Shown one piece after another: positions 34,654-43,338 of a DNA stretch of 64,000 nucleotides (its first letter is position 1; every line of letters starts with the position of its first letter). The translations under genes and the position numbers were made by a program. Source of the DNA: Candidatus Methylobacter oryzae (GTDB lineage: Bacteria > Pseudomonadota > Gammaproteobacteria > Methylococcales > Methylomonadaceae). The stretch spans positions 85,657-149,656 of the forward strand of contig NZ_RYFG02000025.1 in the NCBI RefSeq assembly GCF_003994235.2, in the 5' to 3' direction. The notes below the pieces were generated by a model. The model did not search any database, was not told where the DNA came from, and saw nothing but the letters and a program-made list of their open reading frames with translations.

Positions 34654-36126
34654 GCATTCTCCGGCATAACGCCGGAGCCTCATTGAAGCCTGCTTAAACA
34701 AGCCAACACGATTAACTCGTCTTGGAGCATTCTCCGGCATAACGCCGGAGCCTCATTGAAGCTTTCACTGTCGAGTTGGTCAGTTCACACACCAGATCGC
34801 ATTCTCCGGCATAACGCCGGAGCCTCATTGAAGCCGTACTCATTTTGCCGATGTTCAGGTCGTTCATTTTAGCATTCTCCGGCATAACGCCGGAGCCTCA
34901 TTGAAGCGTGAATACCGGGCCGTGCATCTTGGCGGTCATGCGCGCATTCTCCGGCATAACGCCGGAGCCTCATTGAAGCGTTGGTTCTAGGGTCTTGCCT
35001 AAGCAATAATCTTAAGCATTCTCCGGCATAACGCCGGAGCCTCATTGAAGCTCGGGAGCAAAATGCTTACTTTAGCAAAATCAGCAGCATTCTCCGGCAT
35101 AACGCCGGAGCCTCATTGAAGCGGGTTGTGTTGGCACGCATTGCGCACCAGCGGTTTGCATTCTCCGGCATAACGCCGGAGCCTCATTGAAGCTCCAGGT
35201 GACGCATGTGCAAATAAAGGTATAACGCCGCATTCTCCGGCATAACGCCGGAGCCTCATTGAAGCTCGGCTTACCCATTTTGGCTTCCGTCATAATCAGC
35301 GCATTCTCCGGCATAACGCCGGAGCCTCATTGAAGCCACAGCCGGGCTACTTTTTTAAATCCGCACCTAGCCGCATTCTCCGGCATAACGCCGGAGCCTC
35401 ATTGAAGCTTGCTTATCGGATAATCATCAAACTTGTCCTCCGGGCGCATTCTCCGGCATAACGCCGGAGCCTCATTGAAGCATGTTTATCATGTCTAGCT
35501 TGCTTTTATTTTTGGGCATTCTCCGGCATAACGCCGGAGCCTCATTGAAGCTCAGCCGCCGCCAACAACTCGGTCAGCACATCGGCCGCATTCTCCGGCA
35601 TAACGCCGGAGCCTCATTGAAGCAACGGGAAAGTCAGGAATGCCGGGCGGCAACATTGAGCATTCTCCGGCATAACGCCGGAGCCTCATTGAAGCTAAAT
35701 GGCAGTGGGAGCTACGGAGCATATTCCCTTGGCATTCTCCGGCATAACGCCGGAGCCTCATTGAAGCCAATGTTACTACCAACTCCTTTGATGTCACGGT
35801 AAGCATTCTCCGGCATAACGCCGGAGCCTCATTGAAGCGTTGGCTTAATCGTCTTGACTCAAACCAGGATCGGGCGCATTCTCCGGCATAACGCCGGAGC
35901 CTCATTGAAGCTAACATGGTGGCGTCCTCATGGTTCAAGGTTCAAGGGCATTCTCCGGCATAACGCCGGAGCCTCATTGAAGCAGTGCGGCTGTGCTCCT
36001 TAGTCGCGTTCCACCACAGCATTCTCCGGCATAACGCCGGAGCCTCATTGAAGCTCAGCTTTAAAGGTCGATTGGAACGGAAAGCCCGTCGCATTCTCCG
36101 GCATAACGCCGGAGCCTCATTAAAAC
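34654..36126 (+). CRISPR. Type I-G CRISPR array, 21 repeats and 20 spacers
   Basis: 36-bp repeats start at 34654 and then about every 72 bp, the last at 36091-36126; spacers are 34-37 bp. Each repeat has a perfect 7-bp hairpin, CTCCGGC-ATAAC-GCCGGAG, at repeat positions 6-24, followed by CCTCATTGAAGC. Twenty repeats look identical; the last one ends ATTAAAAC instead of ATTGAAGC. That fits the leader-distal end and + transcription. All spacers are different by eye. I found no evident match of any spacer to other parts of this window, but this was not an exhaustive comparison. Confidence 0.98.
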
Positions 36127-36351
36127 GCCCTTTCAGCATGAATCTGAGGTAATAGTTATGCTTATAATGGAAAGATTTACGTGGATAGCGCTATCATGCA
36201 CACTCTGCGGGATGGCTCGATTAGCAAGTAGCCTATTGGATAAACACTCTTTATAATATGCGGCTGACCGCATTGGGCGACGGATATTTTCCTCGGCCGA
36301 ATGGCTTTCAGCTTTGACCCTCAACGTAATAGATTGAAACAGGAACTATTA
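36127..36351 (+). promoter_or_regulatory. Region between array and fbaA, probable fbaA promoter
   Basis: 225 bp without a gene. TATAAT at 36252-36257 is a good -10 box, but no matching -35 is clear at the right spacing. The downstream CAGGAACTATTA before ATG 36352 is the fbaA ribosome-binding site. Confidence 0.4.
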
Positions 36352-37431
36352 ATGTCTCAAAAAATTTCAGATGTAGTAAAACCCGGTGTTGTAACTGGCG
36401 AAGACGTACAAAAAATCTTTGCAATCTGCAAAGCCAACCAATTCGCATTGCCTGCGGTAAACGTCATTAACACTGATTCGATTAATGCTGCGTTGGAAGC
36501 GGCCGCGAAAGTAAAATCGGCCATTATTATCCAGTTCTCCAACGGCGGTGCGGCGTTTGTTGCCGGTAAAGGCTACAAAGGCGAAGGCCAAATGCCTTCT
36601 ATTTTGGGCGCGATTGCCGGCGCGAAACACGTTCACACGATGGCCGAAGCTTACGGCGTGCCTGTTATCCTGCACACCGACCACGCGGCAAAAAAATTGC
36701 TGCCTTGGATCGACGGCCTGTTGGATGCCGGCGAGAAACATTTTGCCGAAACCGGCAAACCGTTGTTCAGCTCGCACATGCTGGACTTGTCCGAAGAAAG
36801 CCTGCAAGAAAACATCGAAATCTGCGGCAAATACCTGGAGCGTATGTCCAAAATGGGCATGACGCTGGAAATCGAGTTGGGCTGCACCGGCGGTGAAGAA
36901 GACGGCGTCGATAACACCGGCATGGATCATTCAGCGCTGTATACTCAACCTGAAGACGTGGCCTACGCTTACGAACACCTGAGCAAAATCAGCCCACGCT
37001 TCACTATCGCGGCTTCATTCGGCAACGTACACGGCGTATATTCACCGGGTAACGTTAAATTGACGCCAAGCATTCTGGACAACTCGCAAAAATACGTGTC
37101 CGAAAAATTCGGCGTGCCAGCCAACACACTGGACTTCGTATTCCACGGCGGTTCAGGTTCATCTCCGGAAGAAATCAAAGAATCGATCAGCTACGGCGTC
37201 GTTAAAATGAACATCGATACCGACACCCAATGGGCAACTTGGGAAGGCATCATGAACTACTACAAGAAAAACGAAGGCTATCTGCAAGGCCAAATCGGCA
37301 ACCCAGAAGGCGACGACAAGCCAAACAAAAAATACTATGATCCACGCGTTTGGCAACGTGCCGGCGAAGTCGGCATGGTGACTCGTTTGGAACAAGCGTT
37401 CCAAGAGTTGAACGCTGTCGACAAACTGTAA
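36352..37431 (+). CDS. fbaA: Fructose-bisphosphate aldolase, class II
   Basis: Zinc aldolase interconverting fructose-1,6-bisphosphate and two triose phosphates (glycolysis, gluconeogenesis; in methanotrophs also the RuMP/Calvin routes). ATG 36352 gives 359 residues and has AGGA 8 nt upstream. Zinc and catalytic motifs: VILHTDHAAKK, ELGCTGGEEDGVDNTG, GNVHGVY, FHGGSGS and KMNIDTDTQWA. It follows class IIA (E. coli FbaA) architecture. A clear terminator follows. Confidence 0.98.
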   Translation: MSQKISDVVKPGVVTGEDVQKIFAICKANQFALPAVNVINTDSINAALEAAAKVKSAIIIQFSNGGAAFVAGKGYKGEGQMPSILGAIAGAKHVHTMAEAYGVPVILHTDHAAKKLLPWIDGLLDAGEKHFAETGKPLFSSHMLDLSEESLQENIEICGKYLERMSKMGMTLEIELGCTGGEEDGVDNTGMDHSALYTQPEDVAYAYEHLSKISPRFTIAASFGNVHGVYSPGNVKLTPSILDNSQKYVSEKFGVPANTLDFVFHGGSGSSPEEIKESISYGVVKMNIDTDTQWATWEGIMNYYKKNEGYLQGQIGNPEGDDKPNKKYYDPRVWQRAGEVGMVTRLEQAFQELNAVDKL

Positions 37432-37448
37432 TTTGACAGGCTGAACAA

Positions 37449-37485
37449 AAGGCCGGTACGCATTGAGTGTACCGGCCTTTTTTTT
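37449..37485 (+). terminator. Rho-independent terminator of fbaA
   Basis: A perfect 9-bp stem GGCCGGTAC (37451-37459) / GTACCGGCC (37469-37477) with a 9-nt loop is followed by eight T residues (37478-37485). Confidence 0.93.
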
Positions 37486-37683
37486 GTCCGGCAGGCGGAT
37501 GTTTTTGCGAGCCGGTGCTTTATCCGTCTCTGGCCGGCTTAACTCGCAGTATAAAATCCGTCCCGGAAATCAAGGAATGAATCTTCTGTATAATAGAGGG
37601 CAATGCCAAGTGAACGAACAACGCATGTCCCATAAACCCACTAATATAGTAAACTATATTAAAATCACATTACGGTTACTACG

Positions 37684-38391
37684 ATGACAGCAACAAGCAA
37701 TGTAAACCCGCACGAAATACATAAATTCGGCTCGATGGCGGAACGCTGGTGGGATCCCCAAGGCGAATTTAAAACCTTGCACGATGTTAATCCGTTACGG
37801 CTCCGGTTTATTCAGCGTTATGCGGATATTAGCGGTAAGCGCATTGTTGACGTCGGCTGCGGCGGCGGCATTTTAACCGAGGGTTTGGCTAAGCAGGGCG
37901 CCGATGCGTTGGGCATCGATTTAAGCGAGGATTTGATCGACATCGCCGATTTGCATGGGCTTGAATCCGGCGTCAATGCGCATTATCAAAAAATCAGCGC
38001 GGAGGATTTGGCCGCGCAGCAGCCGGAAAGCTTCGATCACGTCACTTGCATGGAAATGCTCGAACACGTGCCCGATCCCGGTTCGATAATTAAGTCCTGC
38101 GCCAACATGGTCAAACCCGGCGGCATGGTGTTTTTTTCGACGCTGAACCGTCAGCCCAAGGCCTACTTGCTGGCTATTTTTGCCGCGGAGTATGTTTTGC
38201 AAATGCTGCCCAAAGGCACGCACGATTTTAAAACTTTCATCAAGCCTTCGGAGCTGTGCCGGTCGGCGCGCGCGGCGGGTCTTGAATTGCAGGGCATGGT
38301 CGGGATTGAATACAACCCGTTTACCAAGCATTTCAGCCTCGGCAAAGATATTGACGTTAACTACATTGCCGCTTTTAAGCGTGCCGAGTGA
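37684..38391 (+). CDS. ubiG: Ubiquinone biosynthesis O-methyltransferase
   Basis: It catalyses both O-methylations of ubiquinone synthesis. 235 residues with the N-terminal HKFGSMAERWWDPQGEFKTLHDVNPLR, SAM motif VDVGCGGGILTEGLA, MEMLEHVPDPGS and FFSTLNRQPKAY. First gene of ubiG-mupP-yciK, the order known from pseudomonads. A TATAAT at 37589-37594 upstream is a possible -10 with a poor -35. Confidence 0.97.
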   Translation: MTATSNVNPHEIHKFGSMAERWWDPQGEFKTLHDVNPLRLRFIQRYADISGKRIVDVGCGGGILTEGLAKQGADALGIDLSEDLIDIADLHGLESGVNAHYQKISAEDLAAQQPESFDHVTCMEMLEHVPDPGSIIKSCANMVKPGGMVFFSTLNRQPKAYLLAIFAAEYVLQMLPKGTHDFKTFIKPSELCRSARAAGLELQGMVGIEYNPFTKHFSLGKDIDVNYIAAFKRAE

Positions 38392-38394
38392 GAC

Positions 38395-39072
38395 ATGGGG
38401 GACGATTTCAAATTATCCTGCGTGTTATTCGACCTTGACGGTACCCTGGTCGATACTGCCCCGGATTTGATCGCCTGCTTGAACCGGTCGCTGAATGCCC
38501 ACGGTCTCGATACGGTTGTGCCTGAAATAATCAAACCGTTTATCTCGTACGGCGCTGCGGCGATGATTTACGCCGGCCAACCTGCAGTTAGCGATCGTTT
38601 GAGAGCCGATATTCTGAAAACGATGCTCGACTTCTACCAGGACAATATTGCCGAACATACGGTTTTTTTCTCCGGTATGACCGATACGCTGGCTGCGATT
38701 GAAGCGCAAGGGTTGAAATGGGGAGTCGTGACTAACAAGCGCGAACGTTTTACCCATCCGCTGATGGATGCTTTAAAGCTGACCGGGCGCGCGGCCTGCA
38801 TCGTCAGCGGCGATACCACGGCCAATCCCAAGCCTCATCCGGAACCGATGCTGGCAGCCTGCAAGCAGGCAGGCGTTGATCCGCGGGAATGCGTTTATAT
38901 CGGCGACGCCGAACACGATATTATCGCCGGAAAAAGCGTGCAAATGAAAACGCTGGCCGCGCTTTACGGTTACATCAAACCCGGCGACACGCCGGAAACC
39001 TGGGGGGCCGATGCGTTAATCGAATCGCCCGCGCAAATTTCAACCTGGATAGCATTACAGCCATGCCGCTAA
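38395..39072 (+). CDS. mupP: HAD phosphatase, MupP/Gph family
   Basis: 225 residues with HAD motifs I (LFDLDGTLVDTAPDL), II (VVTNK) and IV (GDAEHDIIAGK). Sequence alone fits phosphoglycolate phosphatase. The position between ubiG and a YciK-like SDR is that of Pseudomonas mupP, N-acetylmuramate-6-phosphate phosphatase of the cell-wall recycling shunt, so that function is preferred. Its end overlaps the next gene by 10 bp. Confidence 0.88.
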   Translation: MGDDFKLSCVLFDLDGTLVDTAPDLIACLNRSLNAHGLDTVVPEIIKPFISYGAAAMIYAGQPAVSDRLRADILKTMLDFYQDNIAEHTVFFSGMTDTLAAIEAQGLKWGVVTNKRERFTHPLMDALKLTGRAACIVSGDTTANPKPHPEPMLAACKQAGVDPRECVYIGDAEHDIIAGKSVQMKTLAALYGYIKPGDTPETWGADALIESPAQISTWIALQPCR

Positions 39073-39794
39073 CGAATCAAGTCATCTTAATCACCGGCGC
39101 CGGCGGCGGTTTGGGTAGCACGGCCGCCCTGGAACTGGCCAAACACGGCGCCCATATCGTCCTGCTGGATAAAAATATCGCCAAATTGGAAGCGGTTTAC
39201 GATGCGATTATGAACGTCAATGCCGTGTCCGAGCCGGTGATGTATCCGTTCGATTTAGCCGGCGCCAATGAAAACGAGTACCAGGAACTGGCCGATAAAA
39301 TTGAGCAGAAGTACGGTTCCTTGCAAGGCATTTTGCATTCGGCGGTTGAGTTTAGCGCGTTTTCTCCGGTCGCCACGCACAAAACCAAGGATTGGGGACA
39401 TACCTTAAACGTCAACCTGAATGCGCCTTTTTTATTATGCCGGGTTTTATTGCCGGTATTGCAAAAGAGCGCACACGCCTCCATCGTTTTCACCACAGAT
39501 TCTTTTGTCAGGAAGGCGCCCGCTTATGCCGGTGCTTACGGCGTTTCATTGATAGCCTTGGAAGGCTTTGCAAAAATATTGGCCGACGAGCATGAAGCTT
39601 TCGGCAAAATCCGTGTCAATACCTTGATACCGGGACCGGTGGATTCGCCGTTAAGAAAGCGGGCCTATCCGGCTGAAGATAAAGGCAAGCTGCCGTCAAT
39701 GAAGTCGCTGGCACCGATTTATCTGTATTTATTCGGCTCGGAGAGCATTGGCGTAACCGGCCAGGCTATCGATGCCCGGACCTTTTATTTATAA
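39063..39794 (+). CDS. YciK-like short-chain dehydrogenase lacking the active-site Lys
   Basis: 243 residues from ATG 39063. An NAD(P)-binding TGAGGGLG motif is at the N-terminus, and NVNLNAPF is present. In the usual YxxxK position the sequence reads AYGVSLIALEG, with Leu where Lys is expected. TDSF stands where the catalytic Ser usually lies. It may be a catalytically altered or non-catalytic SDR. YciK homologues have no firmly known substrate. It overlaps mupP and is followed by sufT after 10 bp. Confidence 0.9.
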   Translation: MPLTNQVILITGAGGGLGSTAALELAKHGAHIVLLDKNIAKLEAVYDAIMNVNAVSEPVMYPFDLAGANENEYQELADKIEQKYGSLQGILHSAVEFSAFSPVATHKTKDWGHTLNVNLNAPFLLCRVLLPVLQKSAHASIVFTTDSFVRKAPAYAGAYGVSLIALEGFAKILADEHEAFGKIRVNTLIPGPVDSPLRKRAYPAEDKGKLPSMKSLAPIYLYLFGSESIGVTGQAIDARTFYL

Positions 39795-39804
39795 CTGAAC
39801 GATT

Positions 39805-40353
39805 ATGGCTGAAAGAGAAGACGTTGTTTTAACCCGAGATGTCAACATTGTTACTATTCCCGACGGCAATACCGGGACTTTGAATAAAGGTCAGATAGTC
39901 ACGATTTATCAAGCGCTCGGCGATAACTATACCGTGGTTACCGAACACGGCCACATGGTGCGGATTGCCGGCGTCGATGCCGATGCGTTGGGCAAAGAGT
40001 CTCAGCGGCTGCATGAGCTATCGTCGGAAACCGATGCGGTCGCGGTTGAAAAGAACTGCTGGGAAGTGATGAAAACTGTTTACGATCCGGAAATCCCGGT
40101 TAATATTGTCGATCTTGGCTTGGTCTATGAGTGCAAAGTCACGCCTAACGCTGAAGGCATGAACGACGTTCATGTCGTGATGACGCTGACGGCTCCCGGT
40201 TGCGGGATGGGGCCTGTGATCCAGAGCGATGTCGAAAAATCCATCCGCGCGCTGCCCGGCGTCGCCAATGTTAATATCGAAGTGGTGCTTGATCCGCCTT
40301 GGTCGCGAGAGATGATGTCGGAAGTGGCCCAGTTGCAATTGGGTTTGTATTAA
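39805..40353 (+). CDS. sufT: Fe-S cluster assembly factor SufT (MIP18/DUF59 family)
   Basis: 182 residues. The N-terminal part (about 1-70) is the SufT-specific extension with REDVVLTRDVNIVTIPDGNTGTL. The C-terminal MIP18 domain shows VYDPEIPVNIVDLGLVY, the conserved TLTAPGCGMG Cys, and DPPWSREMMSEVAQLQLGL. It helps mature Fe-S proteins. No other suf genes are nearby; it is probably part of the ubiG transcript. Confidence 0.94.
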   Translation: MAEREDVVLTRDVNIVTIPDGNTGTLNKGQIVTIYQALGDNYTVVTEHGHMVRIAGVDADALGKESQRLHELSSETDAVAVEKNCWEVMKTVYDPEIPVNIVDLGLVYECKVTPNAEGMNDVHVVMTLTAPGCGMGPVIQSDVEKSIRALPGVANVNIEVVLDPPWSREMMSEVAQLQLGLY

Positions 40354-40366
40354 TCCCTGAAAACCG

Positions 40367-41293
40367 ATGCAAATCGCAAAAGGCCGCCAAACCGGAACCA
40401 TCCTGCGCGAGTACGGCCAGCCCTGGCCCGATTACGAGCTGCTTGACGCGGGCGACGGCAAAAAGCTGGAACGCTGGGGAGAGGTCGTCACGATCCGTCC
40501 GGAAATCCAGGCCGATTTCAAGCCGGGATGGTCTAATGCCCAATGGCAAGACGCCGCGCATTGGGAGTTTGAAGAACAGTCTTCAACCCAAGGCCGTTGG
40601 CAGAACATTAAGCCCGGCGCTTCCGAACAATGGCTTGTTTGCTACGGCGGGTTGAGTTTCGGCTTGAAACTGACCAAGTTCAAGCATGTGGGATTGTTCC
40701 CCGAGCAACAGGCAAACTGGCGTTTCATTGCCGAACGGGTCAGCGCCGGTCAAAAAGTCTTAAACTTATTTGCGTATACCGGCGCAGCATCGCTGGTTGC
40801 CCGTGCTGCCGGTGCGGAAGTCGTGCATGTCGATTCGGTCAGGCAAATGCTCACCTGGAGCAACGAAAACCAACAGCGGACGACTGCAAGGATGCAGGAG
40901 GTAGAGCAATGCAGGGAGCAATTGCCGAGCCATCTTTCCGACATTAAATGGGTGCTTGAAGATGCATTGAAATTTGCCCAGCGCGAATTAAAGCGGGGCA
41001 ATCGATACGACGGCATCGTCATGGACCCGCCGGCCTGGGGGTTAGGCGTCAAAGGCGAAAAATGGAAATTGGAAAATCACTTGTCCGGTCTGATTGAAAC
41101 CGCCTGCGGACTGATGAGTCCGGGAGCGTTTTTAATCCTTAATACTTATTCGCCGAAAGTGGAGCTGGCGGATTTGGCGGTGGCCGGCGGACAGTATTTT
41201 TCCGCCGACCGGCTGGAAATAAAACAATTATGGATGCGGACAACAACCGGTAAGGAGTTGTATTACGGAAATTTGTTGCGGGCGATTAAGTGA
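40367..41293 (+). CDS. RlmI/RlmK-like class I SAM methyltransferase
   Basis: 308 residues. It resembles the methyltransferase half of the RlmI/RlmK family: FKHVGLFPEQQANW, VLNLFAYTGAASLVAR, and the DPPAWGLG catalytic DPP motif. No PUA domain is present. The short N-terminal segment (ERWGEVVTIRPEIQ) is typical of PF10672 proteins. Target is probably rRNA. 13 bp separate it from sufT. The perfect inverted repeat at 41359 lies just downstream. Confidence 0.87.
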   Translation: MQIAKGRQTGTILREYGQPWPDYELLDAGDGKKLERWGEVVTIRPEIQADFKPGWSNAQWQDAAHWEFEEQSSTQGRWQNIKPGASEQWLVCYGGLSFGLKLTKFKHVGLFPEQQANWRFIAERVSAGQKVLNLFAYTGAASLVARAAGAEVVHVDSVRQMLTWSNENQQRTTARMQEVEQCREQLPSHLSDIKWVLEDALKFAQRELKRGNRYDGIVMDPPAWGLGVKGEKWKLENHLSGLIETACGLMSPGAFLILNTYSPKVELADLAVAGGQYFSADRLEIKQLWMRTTTGKELYYGNLLRAIK

Positions 41294-41358
41294 CCGGTGT
41301 TGCGTAGAGGTATTTGCCGTATTGCAGGGATATGATCAATTCGCGGCGATTAAAACGT

Positions 41359-41429
41359 AGGGTGGATAAGCGTAGCGCATCCACCATAACAATCTCGATA
41401 TAGGTGGATGCGCTACGCTTATCCACCCT
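41359..41429. repeat. 27-bp perfect inverted repeat with 17-nt loop
   Basis: Arms 41359-41385 and 41403-41429 are exact reverse complements (AGGGTGGATAAGCG... and ...CGCTTATCCACCCT). It lies between convergent genes and can serve as a bidirectional terminator. A single-arm copy with one mismatch is at 10473-10497. Confidence 0.88.
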
Positions 41430-41458
41430 GCGGCGGGCCATTTTCTGCACATGCCGTC

Positions 41459-41896
41459 TTAACGATTCTCCACTTCCCAACCCTTGCAAGCCAGCGCAAT
41501 ATGATACGGGACGGGGCGGGCGCCGGTTCCGTATGAGCTCATCGTGCGCGTCGTCATGCCCAATGCTTGCGCCGCATCGGCCAGCGACAAGCCGTTACGC
41601 AGCCGCCAGGCGAGGAATGTGCGGGTGTTTTCGTCGGTGGCGGCTTGATACATCGCTTCCAGCCATAACGTATCGGCACCGATTTGGATGTCAAAGTCCG
41701 GCCATTCAATCGACCAACCGATGTTGTCGGTCAGTTTGACTTTGGCGAAGGCGGCCGGATCGCGTAAAGGCGCGAGTCCGGGTTTGGCGAAAATGGTTTC
41801 GCCTTTATCGACAGTCATTACGCAGCCGTTAATAAAGGTCATTTTCAGTTGGTAATCCGGTAAAGCTTCAACCGCTGCTAGGCGGGGGCGTTTCAT
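41459..41896 (-). CDS. DUF2442 protein with C-terminal HTH
   Basis: 145 residues from ATG 41896. The N-terminal DUF2442 domain (about 5-75) has LPDYQLKMTFINGCVMTVD and FAKVKLTDNIGWSIEWPDFDI. The C-terminus has an XRE-type HTH (FLAWRLRNGLSLADAAQALGMTTRTMSSYGTG). The partner DUF4160 gene overlaps upstream. DUF4160/DUF2442 pairs behave like toxin-antitoxin or regulatory pairs; the HTH suggests this one autoregulates. It is the left edge of an accessory block. Confidence 0.88.
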   Translation of the reverse strand: MKRPRLAAVEALPDYQLKMTFINGCVMTVDKGETIFAKPGLAPLRDPAAFAKVKLTDNIGWSIEWPDFDIQIGADTLWLEAMYQAATDENTRTFLAWRLRNGLSLADAAQALGMTTRTMSSYGTGARPVPYHIALACKGWEVENR

Positions 41897-42119
41897 TGAT
41901 GCCACTCTTCCATTCCTCAATCAATTGATCACGGTTTTCCGTAACCCACTCCATTACCTCTTTGCGTAATCCGCGCGGAAAGGTGCCGGTGCAGTTCAGG
42001 GTCTCCAGGTTAATTAATACATCAAAATTGCCTCCGACCAGATGCACATGCATTGGCGGAGAATCGTCTTCTCTGATTTCAAGCCGGTATTTGTTGCGAA
42101 AGCGATGCTTCGTTGCCAT
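41868..42119 (-). CDS. DUF4160 protein
   Basis: 83 residues. MATKHRFRNKYRLEIREDDSPPMHVHLVGGNFDVLINLETLNC has the core pattern DDxPPxHxHV of the family. It overlaps the DUF2442-HTH start by 29 bp, so the two are coupled. Function unknown; possibly the toxin-like partner. Confidence 0.86.
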   Translation of the reverse strand: MATKHRFRNKYRLEIREDDSPPMHVHLVGGNFDVLINLETLNCTGTFPRGLRKEVMEWVTENRDQLIEEWKSGINETPPPSSG

Positions 42120-42374
42120 GTTGCAATGGTAAGAGATAATTCGAATATGTCAATCGTCTTGTTGATGAGGGTATGATTGAACATATTGTTTCTTAAAAGA
42201 TTATTTCTTTCTTGTGCCGGATTTTGCTGGATGTGGACGGTCGGCAAAGACAATGCCGAGGTCTGATTTAAAACGTTGGATAACCAACAGACTGTTTTGC
42301 CTGTTTTGATATTTTGAAATTTTTATTACTCGATTTTGCTGTGGGCCAAAGAACAGCAAAGAAGGAGATTTAAT

Positions 42375-42968
42375 ATGAAAGCAGTAGTGTTTCACTCGAT
42401 CGGCGACATACGCGACGAAAACTTGTGCAAGCAATTGGTTGCCGATGCGGCGCGCGAACCCGGCGGTCTAGGCATCTTGGTCAATAATGCAGCCAGACAG
42501 CACTCCATCGATTCGATCCTCGATCTTTCAACCGAGCAGTTCGATGCGACCTTCAAGACCAACCTTTACGCAATGTTTTGGATCACTAAAGCCGCGCTGC
42601 CGCATTTCAGTACCGGTGCGAGCATCATCAATACCTCATCGGTTTTAGCTTACAATCCGGCCGAAAACCTGCTCGATTACTCGCAGACCAAAGCGGCAAT
42701 CGTATCGTTCACAAAATCCCTTGCCAAACAGCTCGGCGAGAAAGGCATCCGCGTCAACGCCGTCGCGCCAGGGCCGGTTTGGACGCCGCTTCAAGTCACT
42801 GGAGGCCAACCACCAAGTGCGCTGGAAACATTCGGTGTCTATACGCCGACGGGACGCCCCGGCCAACCGGCAGAACTTGCCGCCGTTTACGTGACGCTGG
42901 CTTCGCATGAGTCGAGTTATGCCAGCGGGCAGGTGTATGGTGTGTCGGGCGAGAGTGGAAATCCTTAA
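42375..42968 (+). pseudogene. Chimeric short-chain dehydrogenase remnant with alcohol-dehydrogenase start
   Basis: 197 codons from ATG 42375, with a strong GAAGGAGA site upstream. The first residues, MKAVVFHSIGDIR, are the start of a zinc alcohol/formaldehyde dehydrogenase. From about residue 11 on (DIRDENLCKQLVADAAREPGGLGILVNNAARQ) the sequence is an SDR, complete to its C-terminus. The SDR Ser and YSQTK are intact, but the N-terminal NAD-binding Rossmann motif is missing. The join falls in a GDIR stretch common to both families, so a deletion at short homology probably fused the two genes. The product is probably non-functional, though well expressed. Confidence 0.75.
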
Positions 42969-43025
42969 ATCATCTGAAAGTACGGATGCTGAATATGATG
43001 GGGGCTTATGTTGTGCTTCTGCGGT

Positions 43026-43226
43026 TTAAGAATGATCGGATTGCTGCGGCAATTGCAAAGATTCTGGAGCATCATCACCTACGGCGAATGGGGATTTGCC
43101 TGTCCACTGTACTGAGTATTGTCCTAGGCGGCGTTTGCGTTCCAGGGTTTTACTAACGGCCTGACGTAGGCAATCGAGCATAGCTTGCGTGTCTGGGCTT
43201 AAGGGTGGGTTTGTCTGTTCGCTCAT
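43026..43226 (-). CDS. Small conserved protein, function unknown
   Basis: 66 residues from ATG 43226, preceded by CAGGAGA; the longer frame to 43361 lacks such support. The pattern LDCLRQAVSKTLERKRRLGQYSVQW resembles small proteins seen next to many bacterial accessory genes. No catalytic motif. It lies 112 bp downstream of the large ATPase gene on the same strand and could be its partner. Confidence 0.7.
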   Translation of the reverse strand: MSEQTNPPLSPDTQAMLDCLRQAVSKTLERKRRLGQYSVQWTGKSPFAVGDDAPESLQLPQQSDHS

Positions 43227-43338
43227 GATTGAGTCTCCTGTTGTAATAGAAAAATAGAAATCCGTCGCCATACCTAAACATCGTACGTAATGTTGGGCTT
43301 CATTGCATTCAGCCCAATCTACGGGACTATGAAACAAA

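Noticed and set aside
35912-35947. Spacer containing GGTTCAAGGTTCAAGG, similar to the GGTTCAAGGTG stretch at 8246-8256
   Set aside because: The match is short and low-complexity; it is not enough for a self-targeting claim.
34444-36139. Open frames of about 65-130 codons over the leader and array on both strands (with repeating FNEAPALCRRM or RHNAGASLK)
   Set aside because: They are translations of the CRISPR repeats, whose unit length keeps frames open by chance.
37463-37687. 74-codon + frame between fbaA and ubiG
   Set aside because: It begins within the fbaA terminator tail and has no ribosome-binding site or coherent protein.
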